Below are positions 13,483 to 20,806 of a stretch of 20,806 nt of DNA, one piece after another. The stretch comes from SFTH01 sp963643985 (lineage in GTDB: Bacteria > Bacillota > Clostridia > Christensenellales > Aristaeellaceae), in the NCBI GenBank assembly GCA_963643985.1, contig CAVINP010000031.1:1-20806 (forward strand), given 5' to 3'. The position numbers were made by a program, and so were the translations under genes. Numbering within the stretch: position 1 is the stretch's first letter; each line of letters opens with the position of its first letter. The notes beneath the pieces were generated by a model that saw only the letters and a list, made by a program, of their open reading frames with translations, did no database searches and had not been told where the DNA came from.

Positions 13483-15573
13483 ATGAAAGTCGCTGTCATT
13501 GGCGCAGGTATGATCAGCGAGATCTATCTGAAGAACATGCTCGAGATGTACGACAACCTGGAGGTCCTGGCAATCGCGGATCTAAACATGGAAAGTGCCA
13601 GGAAAAGAGCGGAGCAGTTCCACATTGAAGCCCGGACGGTGGAGGATGTCCTGGGTGATCCGGAGGTGGAAATGGTCGTCAATTTGACCCCGGTAGGCGC
13701 GCATTATTCGGTGGTACGTCAGGCTCTGGAAGCAGGCAAGCATGTCTATACCGAGAAGACGATCGCACAGAACTCGGAGGATGCGAAGAAGCTGCTTGCG
13801 CTGGCGGACGAGAAAGGGCTCTATCTGGGATCTGCCCCGGACACTTTCCTTGGAAGCGCGGTTCAGGCTGCCAAGACTGCCATTGAAGACGGCATTCTGG
13901 GCGAAATCCATTCCTTTGCAATCTCCGCAAATCGGTCTAACTCGATTTTGATCAGCCTGATTCCGTATCTGAGAAGACCCGGCGTCGGTGTGCTGTTGGA
14001 CTACGGCGTGTATTATGTGACCGCGCTGGTCAGTCTGTTAGGTCCTGCCGCAAAGGCAGGCGGCGTGGTATCCAATCCCTACCCGACACAGATTGGCATT
14101 CTTCCGGGCAGCCCGGAATTCGGCCAGCCGCTTTCGTCTCCTAATGAGAGCCAGGTATCCGCCATCATCCAGCTGAAAAACGGGATCACCGGCACCTTCC
14201 ACATTGATACCGACTCGAATCTGTTTGACGAAACCTATTTTGCGATTTACGGCACAAAGGGCATCCTCTATCTGACAGATCCAAACCAGTTTGGAGGCCA
14301 GGTCAAATTCCAGCCCAGTTACACGGATCCGGCCCATCCGACTCCGCCCACCGTGCTTTGGTCCTTTACGCCGTATTCCGGCAATTCCAGAGGCATTGGA
14401 CCTTCGGAGATGGCAGATGCCATCCGTGAGAACCGGCCCAACCGCACCTCAAAGGAGATGGCAGAGCATGTGCTGGAGATCCTCGAGGCCATTCTGTCCG
14501 GTGGGCAGGAGTTTACATTCCGGGATATCCACAGCACCTTTGCCGTGCCGGAGCACCTGAATCAGAAGCCCGTAGAGATTAACAACATCGGCCACATCAA
14601 CTTCCAGGTAAAGCATGCGGAAGAAATGACGCGCTTTTACACGGAGATCCTCGGCATGAAGCCGCAGTTTACGCTGACCGTGCGAGATCTGGTCGGCAGC
14701 TTGAAGAAACAGTATGGAGAGGAAGCGGCGGCGAACCTCAAGCCCCTGTTGGAATGCGGAAAAGAGATCCCGTGGATTCAGTATTTCAAGCTCTCTGACC
14801 GGCAGTTCCTGGAATTCTTCTATGATCTGGGCAACGAGTACGGAGACCCCGGCAATTACGAGGATTACTATGGTTTCCGAAAGGTCAATTATGAGGTAAA
14901 GGACGCCGGGGAAATGCGGCAGAGATTCATAGACGCCGGTGTTGCCATCAAGGACGAGCTGCATCCGACCGCAGACGGTTCCATTGAGTTTTCTGTGCTT
15001 GACCCGGATGGGAATGAGATCCAGTTTACCCAGTATACAGAAGACACCAAGGTGCCGCTGGGCGAGGACACCCATAAGAAATGGGTATCCCATGTGTGCA
15101 ATACCACACAGGTTGCTCTGCAGATCCGGGATGAAGTGAACATGGTGAACTTCTATACCAAGGGTCTCGGGCTGAAGAAGGTATATACCCTGACCTACGG
15201 TGATCTGGCGGATTACATGCAGAAGATGGGAATGGGCGATGAGCAAACCATTGGCGGCCTGCGGATGATGAGTCAGATGCCCTGCATCGATTACATAGAG
15301 GTAGCTCCTCACCGTTATATTGAGTTCTTCTATATGACCGGGCAGCAGAAGAACGACCGGGGCGACCGCAGCAAGCTTTACGGCTATCAGCACATTTGCC
15401 TTGAGGTGCCGGATATTCAGGAGGCGTGGAAGGCAGTGACCTTTAACGGCATCAAGCCGGATACCGAGATCACGCTGGGCATTGAGGGCGCATATCAGTT
15501 CTGGCTGACGGATCCGGACGGAAACAAACTGGAGCTGATGCAGTATACGCCTGAAGCAAAACAGCTTCTGTGA
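13483..15573 (+). CDS. Fusion of a Gfo/Idh/MocA dehydrogenase with two VOC (glyoxalase-fold) domains
   Basis: Single 696-residue protein with three modules. Residues 1-355 are a Gfo/Idh/MocA dehydrogenase: VIGAGM (5-10), catalytic Lys92 in TEKTIA (EKT where most members have EKP), and DYGVYY (173-178) with Tyr177 where many members have His, as in the glucose-fructose oxidoreductase branch. Residues 366-520 and 537-690 are two VOC domains, each ending in DPDGN followed by a metal-ligand strand. VOC1 has His371, Glu444, Lys467 and Gln514 at the four ligand positions; VOC2 has Gln543, Glu614, His637 and Glu684. Each domain therefore lacks part of the usual set, while VOC1's first half plus VOC2's second half would restore it. 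The start follows AGGAGG at eight bases and the frame runs through without interruption, so the fusion is encoded as one chain. Likely role: oxidation of a sugar or glycoside followed by metal-assisted enolisation, epimerisation or elimination of the keto product. That role is inferred. Confidence 0.88.
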   Translation: MKVAVIGAGMISEIYLKNMLEMYDNLEVLAIADLNMESARKRAEQFHIEARTVEDVLGDPEVEMVVNLTPVGAHYSVVRQALEAGKHVYTEKTIAQNSEDAKKLLALADEKGLYLGSAPDTFLGSAVQAAKTAIEDGILGEIHSFAISANRSNSILISLIPYLRRPGVGVLLDYGVYYVTALVSLLGPAAKAGGVVSNPYPTQIGILPGSPEFGQPLSSPNESQVSAIIQLKNGITGTFHIDTDSNLFDETYFAIYGTKGILYLTDPNQFGGQVKFQPSYTDPAHPTPPTVLWSFTPYSGNSRGIGPSEMADAIRENRPNRTSKEMAEHVLEILEAILSGGQEFTFRDIHSTFAVPEHLNQKPVEINNIGHINFQVKHAEEMTRFYTEILGMKPQFTLTVRDLVGSLKKQYGEEAAANLKPLLECGKEIPWIQYFKLSDRQFLEFFYDLGNEYGDPGNYEDYYGFRKVNYEVKDAGEMRQRFIDAGVAIKDELHPTADGSIEFSVLDPDGNEIQFTQYTEDTKVPLGEDTHKKWVSHVCNTTQVALQIRDEVNMVNFYTKGLGLKKVYTLTYGDLADYMQKMGMGDEQTIGGLRMMSQMPCIDYIEVAPHRYIEFFYMTGQQKNDRGDRSKLYGYQHICLEVPDIQEAWKAVTFNGIKPDTEITLGIEGAYQFWLTDPDGNKLELMQYTPEAKQLL

Positions 15574-15623
15574 TTGGCCCTTGGACACGATAGCCATTTC
15601 ACACGAGAAATGAGGTATATGAG

Positions 15624-18600
15624 ATGAAGGTAGCAAATTATTTTGAAGATCCACGCACACCCCATGTCAATACTCTGGCAGACCGCGCATATTACATTCC
15701 CTTTTCCGATGCCGAGAAGGCAAAAGAAAGCCTGCGGGAAAACTCGGACCGGCTGATCCTCTTAAACGGAGCCTGGCGCTTTTCCTGGTATCCCAGCGTG
15801 GAAGCGGTACCGGAAGGCTTTTTCCGGGAGGACTATGACGCCGCCGGCATGGGCTACATCGATGTGCCCGGCTGCTGGCAGCCGCAGGGATACGACAATT
15901 TCCACTATGTAGGGGCCGAGCATATCATTCCCGCAGATCCACCGTATGTCCCGGCTGATAACCCCTGCGGTGCCTATATCACTGAATTTGATTACCGGGC
16001 TGATGCCGGATTGCCGATTGCCGAACTGGTGTTTGAGGGCGTCGATTCCTGTTATTACGTCTGGATCAACGGCAGTTTTGTTGGATACAGCGAGGTATCC
16101 CACTGCACCGGCATATTTGACGTTTCGCCATACCTGCACGATGGACGCAACCGGTTGGCGGTGCTGAATTTGAAATGGTCCACCGGAACGTATTTTGAGA
16201 TTCAGGATAAATTCCGTCACACCGGCATCTTCCGGGATGTCTATCTGTTAAAGAGACCGGCCATGAAGCTGCAGGATTTTTCCGTGAAGCAAACACTGAC
16301 GGATACGCTGGATGCCGCGGAGCTCCGTGCGGAATTCCTTCTGGAAGGGGATATTCCCAATGGGGCTATGATGACGTTCCGGCTCTTTGACCCCGCCGGC
16401 AAGGAGATTTTTGTCGAAGAAAAGGCAGTTGCTCCCTGTACTTCGCTGACTGTTGCCGTGGAAAATCCCGCACTCTGGAACGCAGAGGAACCGAATCTGT
16501 ATACGCTTACTGCGCAGTTCCCGGAAGAAGCGATTTCACAGAAGATTGGCTTCCGTACCATCCGGTCTGTAGACGGCAAAATTCTGATTAACGGGAAGCA
16601 AATCAAGATCAAGGGCGTAAACCGGCACGATACTAATCCGGAAACCGGATATACCGTATCCAGGGAACATATGCGCCGGGATCTTGTGCTGATGAAGCGG
16701 AACAACGTAAATTCCGTGCGTACCGCCCATTATCCGAACAGCCCGATTTTCATGGAAATGTGCGATGAAATCGGTCTCTATGTGATGAGCGAAGCGGATC
16801 ACGAAACCCATGGCCTGTTCTATATGAACGGCGGTGATCCTCAGTCTCCTCCGGGCGAACCGTTCAGCGTTTGGGCTGCGTTCCGGGCGTTTACTCCGCT
16901 CATCAATGACAGTGAGGAATGGCGCGAAGCGGCAGTAGACCGGATGACTAAACCCTATAAATGCTTTAAAAATTACAGCAGCGTCATCTTTTGGTCTCTG
17001 GGAAATGAATCCGGCTGGGGGAAGAATCAGGAGATTGCCGGCAGTTGGATCAAGAAACAGGATCCGGAGCGACTCCTGCACTATGAATCGTTGCATCCGG
17101 CCTATGGGGCGGAATACGACTATTCCTGCCTGGATATGATCAGCAAGATGTACGCCGGTCCGGATTATATCCGGAATCTGTACGGTGACAACCCGGAGTA
17201 TATTCCGCACTATGATTTCATCTCCAACGGATCCGTCCCTACCGAAGCCTGGATTCGGGAAAACGTCGGAAAGAAGCCGATTATTTTCTGTGAATACACC
17301 CACGCCATGGGAAACAGTTGCGGCGATGCAGAGGAGTATTTTGAGCTGTTTGAAGCCTATCCTTCCGTGGCGGGCGGCTACGTCTGGGAGTGGGCGGATC
17401 ACGCAAAATATGCCGGCATGGAACGGGATGGGCGTATGAAATATCAGTACGGCGGAGATTCCGGCGAATTCCCCACGGATGAGAATTTCTGTATGGATGG
17501 ACTGAACTTCCCGGATCGTCGGCCACATACCAGCCTCAAGGAATGGAAGAATGTCATGCGTCCCGTACGGGCGGCCTGGGGGAAAGAACCGGGTGAGATT
17601 TGCTTCCGCAATCTTCTGGACTTTACGGATGTCTCCCGTCAGCTCTATGTCCGCTATACGCACACCTGCAACGGAGAAGTCATAGAGCAGGGGCGAATGG
17701 AACTGCCCTCCGTGATGCCTCGTGAAACTGGCGCGGCACGGATCAGCCTAAGAGAACTGGCTGAGGGAGAGCAGTATCTCCTGCTGGAGTATCTGACAAA
17801 GGAAGCTACTGCCGCAGTGCCGAAGGATTTCCGCCTAGGATTCGATCAGCTGCCGGTGAAGAACACCGAGCTAACGGGTACGCAGTTTATGAAGGCTCCC
17901 TCCGCCACCGCGCCCTTGCGTTTCACAGAATCGGACGGATTCTACACCGTATGCGGTCGCAATGAAGAAGGAGACTTTACCTACACCTTTGATAAAAAGC
18001 GGGGTGCATTCCGGTACTTGACAATGGGCGGCCGGCAGCTTTTGACCAAGCCGATGGAGCTTTCGATTTTCAGGGCACCCACTGACAATGATCGGGGTGT
18101 TGCAGGAACTTCACTGCAGAATCTGCAGAAGATTCGCTATGACCGGGCTGTAACCAGAGTGTATGCCTGTCATGCGAAAGCGGAAGCACAGGCCATCGTG
18201 ATCGACACTGATTTGGGGATCGCCGCTGTTTCCAGAGGGAATTTCCTGAAGGCAAATTTGAAATGGACCATCGAGGCATCCGGTTTGATTCATTTCGAGA
18301 TGGATGCGCATCGCAATACCGCGATCATGGACCTGCCAAGATTCGGCCTTCGCGTGCAGCTGAAAAAAGACGCAAATCAAGTCCGCTACTTTGGATTCGG
18401 CCCCGACGAGAGCTATGTGGATAAACATCATTTGAGCTATATGGGCCTGTTTGATACGGACGTCGATGCGATGTTTGAGGACTATGAGCGGCCGCAGGAA
18501 AACGGCAGCCACTGGAATACCAAGTATATCCGTTTAAGAAATACATCCGGCGCAGGTCTGGAAGTGGCGGCGGAAGGAAATCCGATCAGCTTCAGCGCCT

Positions 18601-18794
18601 CGCGCTATACGCAGGAACAGCTTTCCAACACCCGTCATAACTATGAACTGACGCCTTCGGAGAGTATTGTCCTGAATCTGGATGTGATGATGAGCGGAAT
18701 TGCGTCCGATGCCTGCGGACCTGCCAAAAAGCCGGAATACCGGCTGATCGGTGAGCACTTTGAAATGAAGCTGTCCCTGCTCCCCAGAGGGTGA
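15624..18794 (+). CDS. lacZ: GH2 beta-galactosidase (LacZ type)
   Basis: Large retaining beta-galactosidase-type glycosidase, 1056 residues, close to E. coli LacZ (about 1024). Domains in order: sugar-binding jelly roll (about 45-210), Ig-like domain (about 215-312), TIM barrel (about 315-600), a further Ig-like domain, and the C-terminal beta-galactosidase small-chain domain (about 770-1050, with FRAPTDNDRG). In the barrel are GVNRHD (331-336), the acid/base Glu462 in SLGNESG, and the nucleophile Glu557 in CEYTHAMGNS. No signal peptide, so cytoplasmic. The ATG has a GAGG eight bases upstream and lies 50 bases after the fusion gene. Activity on galactosides is the default expectation, but family 2 relatives with this layout act on other beta-glycosides, and the neighbouring dehydrogenase fusion may point to a modified sugar. 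Confidence 0.92.
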   Translation: MKVANYFEDPRTPHVNTLADRAYYIPFSDAEKAKESLRENSDRLILLNGAWRFSWYPSVEAVPEGFFREDYDAAGMGYIDVPGCWQPQGYDNFHYVGAEHIIPADPPYVPADNPCGAYITEFDYRADAGLPIAELVFEGVDSCYYVWINGSFVGYSEVSHCTGIFDVSPYLHDGRNRLAVLNLKWSTGTYFEIQDKFRHTGIFRDVYLLKRPAMKLQDFSVKQTLTDTLDAAELRAEFLLEGDIPNGAMMTFRLFDPAGKEIFVEEKAVAPCTSLTVAVENPALWNAEEPNLYTLTAQFPEEAISQKIGFRTIRSVDGKILINGKQIKIKGVNRHDTNPETGYTVSREHMRRDLVLMKRNNVNSVRTAHYPNSPIFMEMCDEIGLYVMSEADHETHGLFYMNGGDPQSPPGEPFSVWAAFRAFTPLINDSEEWREAAVDRMTKPYKCFKNYSSVIFWSLGNESGWGKNQEIAGSWIKKQDPERLLHYESLHPAYGAEYDYSCLDMISKMYAGPDYIRNLYGDNPEYIPHYDFISNGSVPTEAWIRENVGKKPIIFCEYTHAMGNSCGDAEEYFELFEAYPSVAGGYVWEWADHAKYAGMERDGRMKYQYGGDSGEFPTDENFCMDGLNFPDRRPHTSLKEWKNVMRPVRAAWGKEPGEICFRNLLDFTDVSRQLYVRYTHTCNGEVIEQGRMELPSVMPRETGAARISLRELAEGEQYLLLEYLTKEATAAVPKDFRLGFDQLPVKNTELTGTQFMKAPSATAPLRFTESDGFYTVCGRNEEGDFTYTFDKKRGAFRYLTMGGRQLLTKPMELSIFRAPTDNDRGVAGTSLQNLQKIRYDRAVTRVYACHAKAEAQAIVIDTDLGIAAVSRGNFLKANLKWTIEASGLIHFEMDAHRNTAIMDLPRFGLRVQLKKDANQVRYFGFGPDESYVDKHHLSYMGLFDTDVDAMFEDYERPQENGSHWNTKYIRLRNTSGAGLEVAAEGNPISFSASRYTQEQLSNTRHNYELTPSESIVLNLDVMMSGIASDACGPAKKPEYRLIGEHFEMKLSLLPRG

Positions 18795-18832
18795 GCTGGT
18801 AAAAACGAATGATTTGAAAGGAGAATGTAATC

Positions 18833-20179
18833 ATGGCTAAGATAGGAACGCACAAAACTTCAAAAAAACTGATGTTTGCATGGCCTACAATGGGAATGGC
18901 ACTAACCGTAGTCACACTGATGATCGGCTACACCAAGTATTTCGCAACCAATTTCCTGGGAATTTCTGCTTCTACCATTGGTACGTTGATGGCTGTTGCT
19001 GCGGTGTTCGATGGTGTTACCGATATCGTCGCCGGATACCTGATCGACCATATCAATCTGAAGATGGGAAAAGGCAGGCCGTTCCAGCTCAGTTTTATCG
19101 GCATTGCAGTATCTATGGCGCTGATTTTCAGTACGCCGCAAATGTCGACTGCCGCCAGCAGTGCATATGTGTTCGTGATGTATGCAATGTATTCCGCGAT
19201 TTTCCGGACATTGATGGAGTGCTCCGAACCTGTTTATATGGCGAACGCGATTGATGATCCCAAGGATGCTGTCAATCTGTCTTCCATTAATGGCGTGATG
19301 GCCCTTGTGGTCGGCATGATCTCCGGTATTGTGCTTCCACAGGTCATCAAAAACTACGGCACCACCCGCCAAGGATGGACCGCCATCGGCTGGGTGGTTG
19401 GGCTGCTGTGCGCAGTCTTTGCCATGATTCGTGTTGCGCTCATCAAAGAAAAGAAAAAGAACTCCGCGCAGAAGCAGGAGCCGATTACCTTTAAGGGACT
19501 GTTTAAGGCAATCTTCTCCAACAAGTACATCCTTCTGGTGGCCCTGATGATTCTCGTGAGCGGAGCCGCCACCGGTATCCAGATGGATATTGTTGTTTAC
19601 TATACACAGTATATTCTGGGTGATCTGGGAGCGCAGTCCGTCCTGGGTCTTGCCAATCTGTTCGTGGTAATTATTATGATGGTTGCCCCGGCGATCTCCA
19701 AGAAGTTCGGCGTCACCAATATGCTGAAGATAACAACTGCCATCACCTTTGTCGGTGCACTGATTCGCTTGATCAGCCCCTCCAACCTGATGGTGGTATT
19801 CATCGGTTCGTTGCTGGCAAGCTGCGGTTTTAACATCACCGTAAACTTTGCCAATGTCCTGCTCATCGACTGTATGGACTACGGCGAGTGGAAGAATGGA
19901 ACGAGAGCCGAAGGCGCGCTTGCCTGCGCAAAGAGCGTTACATCAAAAATCGGTACAGCCGTTGCCTCTGGATTGTTCGCCATGCTTCTTGGTATGAGCG
20001 GATATGATGGTGCTCTTGCAGTTCAGCCGGCCAGTGCAAACAATATGATCATTGCCATGTATACAATTATTCCTGCAATTTTTGCCGTCCTTTTGCTTGT
20101 GATTCTGCACTTCTATGATCTGGAAAAGCATCTTCCGAAGATCCGGGAGGCGCTGGAGGCAAAAAAGCAGGGCCGGTAA
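18833..20179 (+). CDS. GPH-family sugar:cation symporter
   Basis: Inner-membrane transporter of the glycoside-pentoside-hexuronide:cation symporter family (MelB-like, major facilitator superfamily), 448 residues with about twelve hydrophobic segments. The diagnostic first-loop motif runs from FDGVTD to GKGRPF (59-84). Asp60 and Asp64 are four apart, as are the sodium-site aspartates Asp55 and Asp59 of MelB. A long hydrophilic central loop with KEKKKN precedes the second half, and the C-terminus ends in a basic cytoplasmic tail. The ATG follows AAAGGAG at nine bases, 38 bases after the GH2 stop. It is the only transporter in the window and probably imports the glycoside handled by the GH2 and GH3 enzymes, driven by sodium or proton. 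The substrate is inferred. Confidence 0.9.
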   Translation: MAKIGTHKTSKKLMFAWPTMGMALTVVTLMIGYTKYFATNFLGISASTIGTLMAVAAVFDGVTDIVAGYLIDHINLKMGKGRPFQLSFIGIAVSMALIFSTPQMSTAASSAYVFVMYAMYSAIFRTLMECSEPVYMANAIDDPKDAVNLSSINGVMALVVGMISGIVLPQVIKNYGTTRQGWTAIGWVVGLLCAVFAMIRVALIKEKKKNSAQKQEPITFKGLFKAIFSNKYILLVALMILVSGAATGIQMDIVVYYTQYILGDLGAQSVLGLANLFVVIIMMVAPAISKKFGVTNMLKITTAITFVGALIRLISPSNLMVVFIGSLLASCGFNITVNFANVLLIDCMDYGEWKNGTRAEGALACAKSVTSKIGTAVASGLFAMLLGMSGYDGALAVQPASANNMIIAMYTIIPAIFAVLLLVILHFYDLEKHLPKIREALEAKKQGR

Positions 20180-20193
20180 GAAAACAGTGAAAT

Positions 20194-20224
20194 TGAATCA
20201 TCTCGGATTACAGGGGATGATTCA
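20194..20224 (+). repeat. Stem-loop between transporter and VOC genes
   Basis: TGAATCATCTC (20194-20204) and GGGATGATTCA (20214-20224) form an 11-base-pair stem with one wobble pair around a nine-base loop. No T run follows, so it is not a standard terminator. It may protect or process the messenger between the two genes. Confidence 0.45.
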
Positions 20225-20260
20225 TGGGCGGCAGCTTATGCAACTGCAGAAAGGGCAAAT

Positions 20261-20743
20261 ATGATAAATGTAATGATGAATCGGAGCTTTATCCAGATCT
20301 GTATTGTGACAGACGATGTTGACAAAGCGAAGAAACGGTTTGCGGCATTCTTTGGCTTTGAGGAAATCCCGGCAAATGACCCCTTTGCCGCGCCGGATGT
20401 GGCAAAGGTTGAATGGAACGGGACTCGGGTGGATAACATAGAAGGTTGCTCTGCCAATTTCACGTTTGGAAACCTGCAGGTTGAATTCATTCAGCCGAAC
20501 GATTCCCCCAGTTCCTGGAGAAACTGGCTGAACGAGCACGGGGAGAGCATTCACCATGTGGCGTTTACTACACCCAGTTTGGATGATGCTGTGGCAGAAG
20601 CCATCAAACATGGTGGTTCCATTGAACAGAGCGGTATCTGCGCAGATGGCGTCAGCCGGTATGCTTACGTGGATACAAAGGGAGCGCTTCCCTGCCGGGT
20701 GGAAATGATGGAGATCCCCTGGCTGACCCAGGCACAGCAATAA
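20261..20743 (+). CDS. Stand-alone VOC (glyoxalase/methylmalonyl-CoA-epimerase-like) protein
   Basis: Small metal-dependent enzyme of the vicinal-oxygen-chelate superfamily, 160 residues. The two beta-alpha-beta-beta-beta modules are visible, with ligand positions Gln12 (FIQICIV), Glu75 (LQVEFIQP), His99 (IHHVAF) and Glu148 (CRVEMM). Gln replaces the common first His, the same Gln/Glu/His/Glu pattern as the second VOC domain of the fusion protein at 13483-15573. The ATG at 20261 has a modest AAGGG upstream; in-frame ATGs at residues 5 and 6 are alternatives. It is the last gene of the right block and probably works on a keto-sugar or related intermediate of the same pathway. Methylmalonyl-CoA epimerase or lactoylglutathione lyase activity is possible by fold but is not supported by context. 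Confidence 0.8.
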   Translation: MINVMMNRSFIQICIVTDDVDKAKKRFAAFFGFEEIPANDPFAAPDVAKVEWNGTRVDNIEGCSANFTFGNLQVEFIQPNDSPSSWRNWLNEHGESIHHVAFTTPSLDDAVAEAIKHGGSIEQSGICADGVSRYAYVDTKGALPCRVEMMEIPWLTQAQQ

Positions 20744-20773
20744 GCCTGTAGGCCGCTTGTTTCCCCGCGAATA

Positions 20774-20806
20774 AAGAGAGAGGGCTGAAAATCAGTCCTC
20801 TCTCTT
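20774..20806 (+). terminator. Hairpin terminator at the end of the right block
   Basis: A 15-base-pair stem with one G-U wobble (20774-20788 with 20792-20806) and an AAA loop lies 30 bases after the last stop codon. The sequence ends inside the stem's terminal TT, so the T run cannot be seen, but position and stem strength fit an intrinsic terminator for the plus-strand block. Confidence 0.75.

Noticed and set aside
13483..15573. Reading the VOC part of the fusion as a QuiC-like 3-dehydroshikimate dehydratase linked to the AroE-like enzyme
   Set aside because: The fused partner is a Gfo/Idh/MocA dehydrogenase, not the sugar-phosphate-isomerase barrel of QuiC, and the VOC ligand pattern differs; the link is too speculative to claim.

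Overview
The window looks like a carbohydrate-catabolic island from an anaerobic, gut-type Firmicute, probably a Clostridia/Oscillospiraceae-like lineage. This is an inference from the moderately high GC, strong AGGAGG-type ribosome binding sites, clean sigma-A promoters, a glycoside-pentoside-hexuronide (GPH) sugar symporter, and a GH3 enzyme with the permuted domain order known from Ruminococcus and Butyrivibrio. I see no rRNA, tRNA, transposase, integrase or CRISPR array.

Left block (129-7894, minus strand): eight tightly packed genes form one apparent operon. In order of transcription they are a Gfo/Idh/MocA dehydrogenase, a zinc alcohol/polyol dehydrogenase, a phosphotriesterase-fold (lactonase-like) hydrolase, a shikimate-dehydrogenase-like oxidoreductase, a cupin phosphoglucose isomerase, a D-2-hydroxyacid dehydrogenase, an FGGY sugar kinase and a KDPG-type aldolase. 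They read as an oxidise, open lactone, oxidise/reduce, isomerise, phosphorylate and cleave route for a sugar, polyol or sugar acid. No sugar-acid dehydratase is visible, so the substrate cannot be assigned.

Control region (about 7895-9218): a DeoR-family repressor gene (8148-8936) has its own strong promoter and terminator and lies divergent from the left operon. A nine-base motif, AAACGACAA, occurs once upstream of the left operon and twice around the promoter of the right-hand block. A 14-bp palindrome covers the -35 position of the left operon promoter. Together these suggest that one regulator controls both directions.

Right block (9219-20743, plus strand): an L-fucose/L-arabinose-isomerase-like protein, a permuted GH3 beta-glycosidase, a Gfo/Idh/MocA dehydrogenase fused to two VOC (glyoxalase-fold) domains, a LacZ-type GH2 enzyme, a GPH symporter and a stand-alone VOC protein, ending in a hairpin at the window edge. 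The genes suggest import of a glycoside, oxidation of its sugar, and hydrolytic or eliminative release, with the freed sugar passing to the left operon.

The most interesting item is the Gfo-VOC-VOC fusion at 13483-15573. By motif alignment its first VOC domain keeps only the first half of the usual metal-ligand set and its second VOC domain keeps the second half, so one composite metal site may be shared between them. All functional calls rest on motif reading; no database search was run.
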